Made by a program: the position numbers and the translations under genes. Source: Saccharum officinarum (Eukaryota; Streptophyta; Magnoliopsida; Poales; Poaceae). From it: a stretch of 64,000 nt of DNA. The stretch is from assembly GCA_020631735.1 (NCBI GenBank), contig CM036168.1, forward strand, positions 99,902,036-99,966,035, read 5' to 3'. The stretch's first letter is position 1. Each line of letters starts with the position of its first letter. The notes under the pieces were generated by a model. The model was not told the origin of the DNA and made no database searches. It saw only the letters and a list, made by a program, of their open reading frames with translations. Of this stretch, positions 1-12,300 are shown one piece after another.

Positions 1-1
1 C

Positions 2-634
2 ATCAATGCTAGTGTATGTTGTTGGCCCAAACAAGTCCATGTGCAATAGCTCAAATGCCTTTGATGTGCTCATTTCACTCTTACTAGGATGTGTATTTCC
101 AACTTGTTTGCCGGCTTGACAAGCACTACATGGTTTATCCTTTTCAAAAGTCACATCTTTCAAGCCTCTAACTAAGTCATGCCTCAAAAGTTTGTTCAAT
201 TGTTTCATTCCAACATGACCAAGCCTTCTATGCCACAACCATCCCATACTAGATTTGCTAAGCAAGCATGATGTCAATTGTGTCTCACTATCATTGAAGT
301 CAACCAAGTATAAGCTACCATGTCTAAATCCTTTGAATATCAAATTTGATCCATCAACACTTATGACTTCAACATCATCACTACCAAATATGCACTTGAA
401 GCCAAGATCACATAGTTGTGCCACCGATAAAAGATTGAAGTCCAAGCTCTCAACTAGCAACACATTTGATATGCTCATGTCATTTGAGATAACAATTTTA
501 CCAAGTCCCTTGACCTTGCCTTTCTTGTTGTTGCCGAAAGTGATAGCATCAAAACCACCATTTTGACTTATATCAATTGATTTGAACATACAAGAATCTC
601 CGGTCATATGTTGAGTGCACCCACTATCAAGCAT
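2..634 (-). pseudogene. Copia pol, 5' part: protease, GAG-pre-integrase, start of integrase
   Basis: From an ATG at 634 the minus strand stays open for 211 codons to the window edge. It starts with the aspartic protease signature MLDSGCTQHMTGD, so D3, S4 and G5 form the catalytic DSG. Near the end comes the GAG-pre-integrase signature with a WLWHRRLGHVG block and a CSACQAGK motif, the HHCC-type zinc region in front of the Copia integrase. The last residues (HMDLFGP) contain the first catalytic Asp region of the integrase core. This stretch has no stop, but the upstream gag is broken, so it is part of a dead polyprotein. It does not continue in frame with gag: a TAA/TGA-rich stretch lies at about 635-680. 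Confidence 0.8.
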
Positions 635-670
635 CTAATGCCTTTCTCTGGCTTTGTAATTGATCTACAA

Positions 671-2747
671 GACAAGATCAATTCTTTTTAGGTACCCAAA
701 CTTGTTTGGGTCCTCTAAGGTTAGTGACCAAGCTCTTTGGTACCCAAATGGCTTTCTTCTTTGAGCCCATCTATGGTGTACCAATGAACTTAGCATGAAC
801 ACCATTTGTACCCTTGGTAAGTATATAGAAAGAGTCAAACTTAATTGAGGATACATTAGCATTGGATTTCTTGTTCATGCAATGTCGCTCTATGTGATAA
901 ACTTGCTTGCAACTTTTGCAATAGCTACCATTGTTCTTCACAAAACGAGTCTTGTGAGGAGCAAAAGCGGCCTTGCCTTTCTTGGGGTTATAGCCCAATC
1001 CCTCTTTATAGAGAGAAGCCTTTTGGCTACCCAAGCACATAAGCAAGCGGTCCTCACCACCATAAGCCTTAGCTAAGGTGTGATTGAGCTCTTTTACCTC
1101 CTTCTTGAGATTTTCATTCTCAACTATAAGTGTGGAGTCACAAGTGAAACCATCACTACTAGATGAGGATGATGTAGATGAGCTACATGAAGGGTTAGTG
1201 GGAGCAACAACAATAGGCTTATGACAAGATTCATCAATTATATCACAAGATATGCCTATGTTGCAAGTTTTAGCTTTCTCAACATTAGTTGGCATGTTTT
1301 CACATTTTTCAACTAGAGAGGAATGGGCTTCTTCAAGCTTAGTGTGAGACTTTTGAAGCTTCTTATGGTCTACCTTTAGACTCTCATAAGATGCCCTAAG
1401 CTCATCAAGTTCTTGCATAAGGTTTTTCTTTTCCTTAAGCAAGCCCTTGCACTCCTTTCTAGATTCTTTAAAATGTTGAGTGCAATCTTCTAGCATAGTG
1501 ATTAGTTCATCTTTAGTGAATTCTTCTTCATCACTATCACTATCACTAGCATTATTATGATCACTCTCATCGTCGGATGATACCTTAGCGGTCTTAGCCA
1601 TGAAGCACGATGAAGTGTCGAAGAGGGAGACCTTCTCTTGGATGGCAATGCTAGCATGTCTCTTCTTCTTGCTCTTGTTGTCATCCTCATCATCACTTGA
1701 GGAATCATCACTATCTCATGTAGCAACATGAGAATCATTCTTCTTTTTATGAGAGCTCTCCTTTTTTTGCTTCTTCTTTTGCTTCTTCCTCTCCTTCTTG
1801 ATAGCATCTTCATCATCACTATCATAAGGACACTTTGCAATGAGATAGTCCTTGCTATGGCATCTAAAGCATGGTATGCTCATTCTTCTTGGATGAGTTC
1901 TTCCTCCTTCTTGCACGAAACCCTTTCTTCTTCATGAATTTGCCAAATTGCTTGACAAAGAGAGCCATCTTCTCATCAATATCATCACTATCACAAGAGC
2001 TTGAGTCTTCATCACTTGATGATTCAATCTTGGATTTGCCCTTGGATGTGGTGGCTTTGAATACCACACTCTTCTTCTTCTCATCATCCTTCTTCTCATT
2101 TTAGTTCTTCTTCTTCTTGACTAACTCATCCTTCTCATCATCTTCTCTATATGAATCATCGGTCATCACTTCTTGAAATATTTGTTGAGGAGTTGAATCC
2201 TTTAATGTAGTCCTCACTAGCACGGTGATCAATGTATCAAACCTCTTGGGCAAGCTTCTCAAGAACTTCATAGAGAATTGGTTGTCCTTGACTTCCTCAC
2301 CAAGTGCCTTGAGCTCATTGACAATGACTTGCAATCTATGAAACATCTCCGGTACACTCTCATCATCTTGCATCTTGAAGCTTGAAAATTTTTCTTGCAA
2401 GATATATGCTTTAGCGGTCTTTGTGCCTTCGATGCCCTCAAATGTTTCTTCTAGCTTGGCCCAAGCATCATGTGCAACTTCTATGTTTTTCACTTGCTCA
2501 AATGTCTTGTCATCTAATGCCTCATGAAGAGCACTAATGGCAATGTCATTGCATTGGAGTTTCTTCTTTCCACCGGTGTAGGTGCTTCCGGATTAGCAAC
2601 CTCAAATTTTGTTTCGGTGACCTTCCACACTTCTCTATTGATTGACTTGAGGTGTGCGGTCATCTTAACCTTCTAATATGCATAATTTGTGCCATCAAAG
2701 TGAGGAGCCTTCTTGGTTTTGTTGATGTGCAAACTTAATTGAGCCAT
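671..2747 (-). pseudogene. Copia gag (UBN2-type) with two zinc knuckles, degraded
   Basis: The start is the ATG at 2747 (MAQLSLHINKTKKAPHF). An amber codon stops it at codon 25 (2673-2675), where the family normally has Trp. A frameshift follows near 2570. The UBN2/gag domain is readable at 2101-2540 (residues such as HDAWAKLEETFEG and FHRLQVIVNELKALGE). After a stop at 2101 the frame shifts again to an acidic/lysine-rich linker at 1864-2067. A first zinc knuckle at about 1815-1860 reads CFRCHSKDYLIAKC, where the expected knuckle His is Tyr. A long coiled coil follows at 1000-1600, then a second knuckle CKSCKQVYHIERHC with all four ligands. The product would package the element's RNA; here it cannot be made intact. 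Confidence 0.8.
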
Positions 2748-2792
2748 TTCTTTTTCACCGTAGGTTGTTAAGCCTCAAATAAATGGTGCCTC

Positions 2793-2805
2793 GGCTCCGA
2801 TACCA
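2793..2805 (-). other. Primer-binding site of the Copia element
   Basis: On the minus strand the 13 bases read TGGTATCGGAGCC, matching all but one position of the usual site for the 3' end of initiator tRNA-Met (TGGTATCAGAGC). It starts two bases after the LTR end, the normal position for minus-strand strong-stop priming. This fixes both the element's orientation and the LTR border. Confidence 0.8.
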
Positions 2806-2807
2806 CT

Positions 2808-4761
2808 TGTAAGGTCCAAATGGCTAGAGGGGGGTGAATAGCCTATTTAAAAATCTACAAGCTTCACTAAACAAACACGTTAGTATAAAAGATGGCTAAG
2901 CTAATTCTAACACTAGCTCAACTACACTATGCAAGCCACCTATGCAAATCTAGTGAAGCAAGGCTATGATCTCTAATACACACCAACAAGACTAAGTCAC
3001 TAAGCTACTTACTCCTATGTGATAAAAGCTACACTAAGCAAACTACACTAGAAGTAGTACAAGAAAGTAAAGAGCAAGTGACTTGATCTTATACCAACGA
3101 TGTAGAGAAGTAAAGCACTCGAAGAATCAATCACAATGATCAACCACAAGAGAAATCCTCGGCAAAGAGATGACACAAGATTTTTTACCGAGGTTCACTT
3201 GCTTCCCGGCAAGCTACTCCTCGTTGTGGCGATGCACCCACTTGTCGGTTCGCGAGCTAATCGACTATCAAGAGTCGAGCCCTCGGCGGGCGCCGCACAA
3301 CCGCACACAAGATAGGGATCCTCCAAGCCACGAGCTCCACTAGAGTATTCAATTTGCGAACTCCCACGGGAAAGGATCAAGAACCCCTTACAACACTTGG
3401 TGAGGGCTCCAACAATCTTCAATTGCGAGCTCAATCACCTCCGCTGCTCCGAGCCGTCTACCGTGTCAGGAAACATGGAAGAGTAACAAGAAATCCGCAG
3501 CAACTCGAAGATCAAGTGCCTCTAGAATGTAACTCTCAAGCAATGCACTTGAATCTCACTCAATCTCACTCAAGATGTGCAACTATGCAAAGAGATGAGT
3601 GGAGGGGTTGTTCTCTAGCTCAAAGGATGTCTCTAGGTCTCAAAATGTGCAAGAGTTACTTTCAAACCCCGGACATCTTCTATTTATAGCGAAGGGCTAC
3701 GCAGCTAGCCGTTACCGAACGACACAGTTGAAATCGCGCTGACCGGACGCGTCCGGTCACTACAGGACAAGCGTGAACAGTGCACGTCAGAACTAGCCAT
3801 TGCCGTGACCGGACGCGCTCTACCGTTTGACCGGACGCGACAGTGTCAGCGTCCGGTCGTGGTCCAGTAAGCTCCCGTCGAGACCGGACGCGTCCGATCG
3901 CACGTGACCGGACGCGCCACCGCGTCCGATTGCATCTGCCCTCCGTGCTGAACTCCTGGGTGCGTGACCGGACGCGCTGGTTCCGCGAGGGACCGGACGC
4001 GCCGGTCCGTGACCCTTCTCACACGCGCGTCTGTCTGTGGTTTGAACTGACCGGATGCGCCAGCCACGTCCGGTCAATTCGACCACAGCGTCCGGTCACT
4101 GTATTTTCAGTGATAATCATTTCGGACTTTCGCCACCTTTTCTCGCCTCCGGCGCAATAGAAAATAGGTATTTCATTTCCTCGAAAACGCCTGAATCCGG
4201 CGCTCGCAAGCTCAGCAGGAGGGAGAGCGAACCCCAAACCCCTTGCTACCGCTCAAACACCACCGCCTTCGCAAATGTGCTAACACCACTAAGTGTATAC
4301 CATAATGTGCATGTGTGTTAGCATTTCACAAACATTTTCCAAGGCGTTATGTTAGCTCTCAACTAGATCCTAATGCATATGCTCAAGACATTGATCTAGT
4401 GGCACTTGATTCCCGAGCTAACCGTGATTGCCCCTCTTGATAGTCGGCTATGTATCCTAAATCCGGTCAATCACTTCTCTACTCATCTTAGACCGGCAAA
4501 AGAAAAACCCTATGGTTATACCTTTGCCTTGCGCTCTTAGATCCTTCTCTTCCACTTTATCATCATGTCCATCATATTATGTGCATCTTCACCATGATCG
4601 TAATTTCATGTCTATGCACCATTTCTTTGTGATCTTGTGGCCACCACTCCTTGCCACGTACACCTTCATCACATGTGTTGCTTATGCCTAACTCAAAACA
4701 CTTAACACATGGCATTAGCAACTTGGTGTCATTAATTACCAAAACCAAACTTGGGCTTTCA
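2808..4761 (-). repeat. 5' LTR of the Copia element (about 1,954 bp)
   Basis: On the minus strand it begins TGAAAGCCCAAG at 4761 and ends CCTTACA at 2808, giving the TG...CA ends of an LTR, next to a primer-binding site. The minus-strand start is the left end of a very common Poaceae SIRE LTR. The middle holds a GC-rich cluster of reiterated CCGGACGCG motifs (3739-4105). The partner LTR lies beyond the window, so age cannot be estimated. Open frames inside it are not genes. Confidence 0.75.
3739..4105. repeat. Cluster of reiterated GACCGGACGCG motifs inside the Copia LTR
   Basis: The motif GACCGGACGCG or its complement recurs at least ten times in 370 bp, often as inverted pairs forming the perfect palindrome GACCGGACGCGTCCGGTC (3740-3757). 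The surrounding LTR is AT-richer. CpG-dense palindromes in an LTR could be methylation targets or protein-binding repeats. No function is proven. Confidence 0.7.
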
Positions 4762-4766
4762 CGCCT

Positions 4767-5738
4767 GGTGTTCTATTATAGTTAACACAATGTAAAATTA
4801 TTTTCGAACTTTGACACAATGTACTCCAAACATTAGGCTTTGAGAGCCAACTTATCAATATAATTCAGGTGGGGGACTCTCTCCCCCGTCGACTTATCAA
4901 AAAAATTAAACTACTGATTTCACTGTTTCCCTACAAAAAATAGTTTGACAACCATATTGATGTACATTTGAATAGTTGGATGGTCGAGGGTCAAGCTAGG
5001 CTATTCCCTCCCCATCATAGTAGTCATGGTGCTGGTCTTGGAGAAATTGCATTCTTAGTTACCGGACAACTAGTGTTATTGAATAAATTTGTATTCTTAC
5101 GATCATTTTCCCATAATGAATTCGATCCAATCCTCTTACATGCTATATGCTGGATCCACATGGAAATCCAAAACCGAATGTTGGTCTCTTCAGTCATAAG
5201 ACAACTATGACCTTTTATGCTTTTACCAGCAACCTGTTGCCCTCTTGCAGGACTATCTAAATTTGGCTAGGTTCTTTTTCCTGTGTGCACACGCCTGAAC
5301 TTGATATGAACACTGATATAGAAGCTTTGTTAAAACCTAATGATATTGCTAAACACTTGCAGATAAATCAGCTTGCATGAAGCCACTGTCCTTATGCCCT
5401 GACAGAAGCAAGAGTATAACCCTTCTTTTCCTTTACTTTTGAGGTCCTACACCTGCGGTCACCAATTACCGGATGCCTTTTTCTTCAAATTTATTATAGT
5501 TTCCTACAAGCAGTGCCCTTTCATGCTACTTTTTTTGTTTCCTATGTGACGTACCTTTCACCTATATTCTTGATTCATTTCAACTCAATATGGAAGGTTA
5601 AAATTTAGGTGCACAAAAGAACCAGTGCTGCAATTTATCGTTTTTTAACTGTTCTGCAAGAATTCCTTCTGCTTTCATTCGTTTCACTTGAAATTTACAA
5701 TTCTTGTTTCTTCTTTTATTATGCAAGGTGCGGACTAG
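4767..5738. other. Intergenic stretch without recognised gene
   Basis: AT-rich sequence between the Copia LTR and the first candidate exon. Short open frames exist but show no known domain or codon bias. It may contain introns or earlier exons of the gene ending at 7708, but I cannot place any. Confidence 0.4.
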
Positions 5739-7708
5739 ACAAAATCATCCATGTTTCATGTTCGTCAACATGTTGGACATGGGATCATAGTTGATACCTC
5801 CAATGCATTGCTGAGCCTTTTAACTAAGGTATTGCCGAGCCTTTTAACTTTCTTGCTGTTACCTGAACCTGCTATGTCCACCTCATTATTTTGTATGCTG
5901 GTGAGTGCTGTTGTTGTCCTCCATACAATCTACCACTGTCCAGTTCTTAGTTGTATACTTTATGTGTTTAGGTACCTCCTTAGATAGCTTAATAGCTTTG
6001 TGTACACACATGAATGGAGCAGATGTAGCTATTTGTGTTTGTTGGCTATGACACCAGATTGTGGTAGTGGATGCAGTGTAGCTTTGAAATAATATTTGAC
6101 GATGGACTCATTTAAATTAAAATGAAAATATAGAAATCCTGCAGTTACACAGATGCACAATGCCAATTGCTGCTGTGAGCATTGCTTTTTCTAGCAGATC
6201 TCTTGTAGAAGTAATTTTACTTTCAGTCAGTTGTTGTGTTATCTGCTATTGATTACCCTTTTCCTTTTTCTCATATTTTGGTTTGTCCCCTGCTCCTTCC
6301 TGCGGCTAATGCCACCATCTATTGTTACGTACCATGTCAAGATTTCCAAAGAGTGGTTTAATCGTGTATATATTTATGGTTTAATCCTTACCACGTAAGA
6401 CAAGTACAAAGGCCATACGATTTCTTTTAATATTAAGCATGCAAATACAATCCATTAGCTCCTCGCGACCGTAGCTTAGTTCGGTCGCATCTCCCTAGTC
6501 GTAAAATTGTTTAGCCTCTGAGCACAAAACTCTAAGCTCCACCGTCTCAGCCGGTGCCTCCTGTCAGTGTGCTGCCTGTTGTTGCCTATGGCAACTCGCC
6601 GTGAGGCCTCAACGGGATGTGTAACTTTTTTCTAAACTTCCCTTAATGAAGTACGTGCAATGCACGCTTTCGGAAAAAAAATCCATTAGCTACATACAAT
6701 ACTCTCCCTAACTTACGTACATAGCATTATGTTTCTTGATTGATAAGAAGCATCAATATATCAACTAATGCGTGCATGGCAATAGTGTTTGTCACCCAAA
6801 GTGGAGGACATGGTTATGAACTTGAATACCAACTTTTTAGAAGATATATTTATTTTGCAAATAATTAATTAGTTACAAGAATGAACGGGGATATCAACAG
6901 TTTAGCTTAGCTTGATTATTTACCATACATTTTCCATGCAACAAATAATCATTTCTGCAGTCTTAATTGGCACACGAATTTTTATTGCATAACTTCCAAT
7001 GCTTCCAACATGTATTTCCACAGGCTAACTGTAAATTGTGTGATCATGTTAAAGAGGACTACTTCCATGCGTGTTTCTTGTTTGCACATGCAGACGGCCT
7101 TGGATTTGAAATGCGTAGACACTGGATTCTGCCTGAATATAATCACATCAGTTGAACAGAGCTTTGCACCCGAACTGGCTGCTTGTGCTTCTGTCTACCT
7201 GCTCAAAGGAGGTAAAACCAAATTTTCTTAGTGCTCATTCGGAGGCATGGTTCCTTAGTACGATATTTTAAAAGCTAATGGCAAGTCAAGCATTAAAAAC
7301 TCAGTCATGTTCCTGACCCGATATATGGATTCTCTGTTTCTTATCCGACAACAATGACAGAAGGTGGACTGCAATTGCAAAGGGAAGAATCTGATACTCT
7401 GATATCGTTAACACCCTGCTAAAACCAAAGAAACATGATGCAAGACCTGCACTGGAAGGGCCAATGGAAGCTAACTTCATGGCAGTTTCTTATCCATTGC
7501 AGGAACCTCAAAAGGCGGAGGTTTGCCTTCAAGGCTTCAAGGAATCATTCTAGCAGCTTGCTGGCCTAACTGCCCTTTTATCCTAGAGACAAACTGTGCC
7601 GTGATGGCAGACAAGCTCAAAGCCTTGTGCCATGACAAATCACTGCAACAACCACTGATTCAAGAAGCTCTCCCTGACAGTAAAGCTCTTCGCCGCTTAG
7701 AAATGTAA
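5739..7708 (+). CDS. 3' exons of an unidentified spliced gene
   Basis: The best supported exons are 7094-7211 (acceptor cacatgcag, donor GAG|gtaaaa) and 7503-7708 (acceptor ccattgcag, stop TAA at 7706-7708). They join in phase 1 and give a leucine- and cysteine-rich C terminus ending ALRRLEM. A possible earlier exon is about 5739-5827 (MFHVRQHVGHGIIVD..., donor AAG|gtattg), whose phase 0 end fits the 7094 exon. I do not recognise the family; the composition suggests a helical, possibly HEAT-like domain, which is only a guess. The intron 5828-7093 carries a truncated LINE. No start codon or promoter could be assigned, so the entry is the end of a longer gene or of a fragment. Confidence 0.45.
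6462..6680 (+). mobile_element. 5'-truncated LINE insertion with 12-bp target duplication
   Basis: The 219-bp insert ends in a short A-tail (6674-6680). It is flanked by direct repeats AATCCATTAGCT at 6450-6461 and at about 6680-6691. A poly-A end plus a long irregular target duplication is the mark of target-primed reverse transcription by an L1-type LINE. The body resembles a LINE 3' untranslated end, with no coding part left. It lies in the intron of the unnamed gene. Confidence 0.6.
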
Positions 7709-7848
7709 AGATTCAACGGGATAAGAGTAAAGTGCGTCAAAGTAGTGCACGTGCTGTTGTGCATGGCTGTTAGAGACCATGAGGACCGAGTGTTTATTTG
7801 TCGTCTCTGAATGTCGGTTTTCTCATTTGTTCATGACATTAGACCGTT

Positions 7849-7912
7849 GACCTACTACTACCCACCCACCCACCGTTGACCTACTACCCCCCACCCACCC
7901 ACCCCCCCTATT
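7849..7912. repeat. C-rich simple sequence with duplicated ACC/ACCC units
   Basis: Two adjacent copies of CCGTTGACCTACTAC separated by CCCACC-type repeats, then a C-rich run. It looks like a local slippage product just 3' of the unnamed gene. No function is suggested. Confidence 0.6.
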
Positions 7913-8087
7913 TTAATTTACTTAGATACAAAGGGGACAAAAACTTGCTTAAACCAGACAATCCATATATCGCTTACAAGCGCGCAGGCGCGTGAGGGCG
8001 CGCCCCTTCCACTAGTATTTATTAGTTGGTCATGCCTAAGGAAGATTGTAAACAAGAAAGGCTTTACTATCTCATTTAATGACTATA

Positions 8088-8328
8088 CTTCCTCTATCCC
8101 AAATAAATCAACATCTAGAGTTGTAAGTTTGGCCAATTTTATATGAAATAATATATTAACATCTATGATACCAAAAAAGTACAGTGTTAAACATATATTT
8201 CCTAATGACTGTGATAATACTGATTTTGTGTGATAAATATTTGTGTTCTTCACTGTAAAATCTGTTAAAATTATAAAAGTTTGACTTAGGGCAACTCAAG
8301 AAATTGATTTATTTGGGGATGGATGTAG
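8088..8328. mobile_element. Stowaway-type MITE (241 bp)
   Basis: Imperfect terminal inverted repeats (left CTTCCTCTATCCCAAATAAA, right complement CTACATCCATCCCCAAATAA) are flanked by TA at 8086-8087 and 8329-8330. This is the TA duplication and CTNCxTCC end of Tc1/Mariner-derived Stowaway elements. No coding capacity. Confidence 0.8.
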
Positions 8329-8330
8329 TA

Positions 8331-9348
8331 TTTTGAGAGTTTGCCCAAGTTATGAACCTCTCTCAAGGCTTAGGAATTTCCAATTTTGCAGGTCTCACTT
8401 GGTCAATTTGGAGACCAGATTTAAAATGACAACCGAAAAGATATTCCCTAATAGCCCAGCTGAGATGATTTGTTGCAGAAATTAGATATTTTTTATATAG
8501 GAAAGCCTTTATTAAATTATAATCATTATATCGAGTTGATACAATAATTATGAACCACTTTCGATATCTGCAAAAGCACACAGACTAAAAATCGAAAAAG
8601 GCCATATGCCTAGGAGAAAAACACCGTAACTACTTAGGCCAATTGTTGCAAAACCGCTGCAACTAAACGTTGCAGAACTTAGATACATCTACTCAAGGAG
8701 AGTGATCACAAGACTGTTGCAAAGGTGGTGAAGACCTAGTACAAACTACAAGGAACATGCTGTCGGATGTCTCTAAGCTCTAAACTTTTTGTAATAGGGC
8801 AGCTTTCTTTAGCGGGGATCTTCTGCTCTTTTTGTTGTGCTCTTGTTAGTCGGGAATAATCAACACCCAGCTTTAATACTCGTAATTATGTTCCTTCGTA
8901 AAAGCAGAGTAATGAAACTTCTTTCAAAAGAAAATAGAGAAGTACTTATGTAACCGTGAGAGCAACGATGACATGCCTGATGGAGATGGTTGAACCACGG
9001 CGCATGGGCACGGCCAATCAATTCTTACCTGAATAACCAGTGAGGCTTTATAATGTCTTAGTAAAAGAGGAAAGTAACCTTTTCTCTGGTGATAGGGCAC
9101 AGTGGCACACATTGGCACTTGTGGTGCCCAGCTTGTACAATATAGTACGGGTAGTAAGTAGTAGCCGTCGTCTGGTTAAGCCCTTTTATCACTGTCACTG
9201 CACCAACTTAGGTAGCTTCACGACGTCAGTGTTCTGGCTTTGGTCACTTGAGTTATTTTTGTACGGGATATAGTAAACCGCTGGAGTCTCAGATCTTTGG
9301 ATCCCTTTGAGACCTAGGTATGCATAGCCATGTATATGTATCCTATTT
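8331..9348. other. Spacer 3' of the WRKY gene
   Basis: About 1 kb between the Stowaway MITE and the WRKY stop codon. It should include the WRKY 3' untranslated region on the minus strand (just left of 9349). I see no gene, no clear polyadenylation signal and no further element with defined ends. Confidence 0.4.
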
Positions 9349-12300
9349 CTACAGAAGCAGAGGAGCTTCCGGGGACCAGGCGAAGGGGAAGTCAGGGCAC
9401 GACCAGATCGTCGTAGGCGGCGAGTCATAGTGAGGAAACGACGCAGCAGCCCGCGCCGGCGGCACGGAGGCGGTGGAGCCGTCGTCGCACGAGTCCGCGG
9501 TCAGCACCAGGCGCGGCTGCGTCGACACGGCGCCACCCGCGCGTCCGATCCGAGGCGGCCCCGGCGTCGCCATCACGCCTGCAGCAGCCGTGGGCCCTCC
9601 TCGCGCGTCGGCGTCGTCGCGCCCGCGCGTCATTATTTTCTGGCTCGGTGGCCAGCCGCCGCCCCCGTCGTTGCTTGCGAGTGCGGCTGACGCGGCCGGG
9701 GAGGAGGCCTGCTTCGTCTTCGAGGTTGCCGCTCCCGCGCCGGACAGGTCAATCGACAGCCACTGCCGGCGCGGGAAGAGCGGCTGCGGGCCGTGCAGGT
9801 GCGGACCCTCGTACGTGACGATCAGCAACTCCGGGTCGTCCGTGGATTTCTCCACGTGCTTCTTCGCGCCGCACCGGGAGCTCGTGCACTTGTAGTAGCT
9901 CCTGCGTCACACAAAGGCATGCACGCAGATTTATGACCAGGCGACCAGCCAGTAGTTTACATCGCTTTTTTATTAGAAACAAAAATACTCTCTTTTAGAT
10001 TCACCACAATATAATTTACATGTTGTTAAATCATACTACCAATCTATAGAAACTGATGATGAAAGATTTACATATTAAATTTAGGATAAAAACATAATCT
10101 GTTCTCGCTAAACAAGTGGTACGCATTCACGCCTCTGCGGTCGATGAGTGGCGTGCAACCTGTGCTGTGTGGCTGCTAGCTTCAGGTTTCCTGGACCTGA
10201 AAAGACAGGTCATCTGAAAAACTGAAACCAACCCTTTTTAGTTAATTTAGAACCAGTTAATGAGACGTAGATGGTTGTTAGTGGTTGCCGTGCCGTGCAC
10301 ATCGTCTTTATTTATTTCGTCGGATGAAAAATCTATCCTGGGATCGTCAGTCCAATGGGTTGAATAATGATCGAGTGACAAGGAGGGACTGTTGACTCCT
10401 GCTGGAACTATTATTTCTACTTCGCCGTACTTTTTCGATCATGCCTTTTCAGCCGAGCGAACAGGCGGTAAGGGATGCGAATGTCACTGTCAGTTGCCTG
10501 TTTCTCTAATCTAAACAATAAACATTTGACAAGCCAGGTCTTGGCAACAGGTTCCAGCAGGGACTTGTAGCACCTGTAATTAGTTCTACTGTGTCACGTA
10601 CGGAGTAAGTTTGCACTGTCTTTACACAGTGGCACCACAAAATGGCGAGATGGTTATATGTGACTCCATACTCTTTTACTGCTAGCAAAGGCACTGCTAT
10701 AATCAATAATCCACGAGATGTGTTGCACTGATACGGTCACCTCCACGAGATGTGTTGCACTGATACAAATTAGCAACTTGCTATAATCAAAGGACCATAC
10801 GGTCACCTCCAGGACTGCTGATATCCATAGATGCAGGCATGCAGTTAGGGGCATTGACAATATAGTGACAACGGTCTTCTCAAATCGAGTGGAGCACATG
10901 AGGTCTGATTGGTTGCCTGCGTATCTCCTTATCCAGGGCGTCGTAATACAAAGCCCAGTTGTTTGGTTTCCTAAATATCTTCTTATACAAGCTAGCACTC
11001 TCCCCAAAACACTATTTCCTTACATTATAGGTCGTACCCACCTTTTCTTTTTGGAGACATCCGATAAATTACCCACCTTCATAGTTGCTAAAAATAAGCT
11101 GAAGTATTTGTAAATATACATCTAAATTATTTATATCTACTATGAGTAGAGCAACTCCACGTGTTTCCTATAATTAACTTGCTAACAAACTAAATAGCAA
11201 CCTTTATTTATTTTTGTTTCCAATAATTAGCTTTGTAAATGATTTTGAACCCGAACTATTTTTAACCGACCAAACAATTTTTAGTAGTTTCTTTGTCTTT
11301 TATCGCTTTCTCACCTGGAATCCTTTAATTTTTTTAATTTACTCATGCATCCAATTACCCTGATCTCCCCAGAAAAAGGTGGACGGAGAGCGGATATGGA
11401 GTTGTTGTATCGAAAGGAAATGGTGAATACATATTGAAAGGAAATATATATAGAATAATTGGTAACCGTAGTTTATCATAAATGGATAAAGATAAGAAAC
11501 TTTCTATGTATACTACGGTTAAGAAAGTATTGTTTCTATGGCCTCGTTTAGTTTGTAAATTTTTTGAACCCGATGAATAGTACCACTTTCGTCTTATTTG
11601 ACAAATATTGTCCAATCGTGGACCAACTAGGCTCAAAAGATTCATCTCGTGATTTTCAACTAAATTATGTAATTAGTTATTTTTTTACCTACATTTAATA
11701 CTCCATGCAAACGGCTAAAAATTGATGTGATGGAGAGAGAGTGAAAAAATTCTAACTTTTGGGTGCATCTAAACAAGGTCTATGTATACTACGGTTAAGA
11801 AAGTATTGTGATGATGGCAAAAAAAACATACTGTGTGGAGTATGAACAAGTGAGGGAGAGAGACAGAGCGCGCAGAAGATAGGAAATTTTGATTATTAGC
11901 TGTGTGCGGCCTAAATTTAGGCATGGATTTCTAACGTACACATGTATGTTAATAACGTTGCCGATCAATGGATATGCGATTCGATGCCTAGTGTGTGTTT
12001 AATTGGCACTAATCTGCTAGGACATTCTTATGATATATGGACTACTTGATCGAGGTAGACCCTACTAATATCTAGAAGACTGGTACTACTTTGTATCGTC
12101 TTTCCGACAGTGTGATCAAATTGCCAACATTAGCCAAACAATGTTTTTTTGAGGAAAATTAGCCAAACAATGTAGAGATACGTAACCAAGAATCTACGAA
12201 TAATAATCATTGGGGGTTTCTTAGCTAGAGGTGCAGCCTATTAGTGAGTCTTAAGAAAAGTCACCATGGATCGGAGTAGGCCACAAATGTCTCTCTAATT

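Larger units (their letters stand above)
1..4761 (-). mobile_element. SIRE-type Ty1/Copia LTR retrotransposon, truncated by window edge
   Basis: Read on the minus strand the order is 5' LTR (4761 to 2808), primer-binding site, gag, protease, GAG-pre-integrase and the first residues of the integrase core, which runs off the left edge. Protease before integrase, and an integrase following directly on gag and protease, is the Ty1/Copia order. The long LTR (about 1.95 kb), the coiled-coil gag with two zinc knuckles and the initiator-Met primer site suggest the SIRE/Maximus lineage. The gag is broken by stops and frameshifts, so the copy is inactive. The second LTR and target duplication lie outside the window. 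Confidence 0.85.

Noticed and set aside
9430..9895. Long plus-strand open frames over the WRKY exon 3
   Set aside because: They are shadows of a GC-rich minus-strand exon with full WRKY zinc ligands and proper splice sites.
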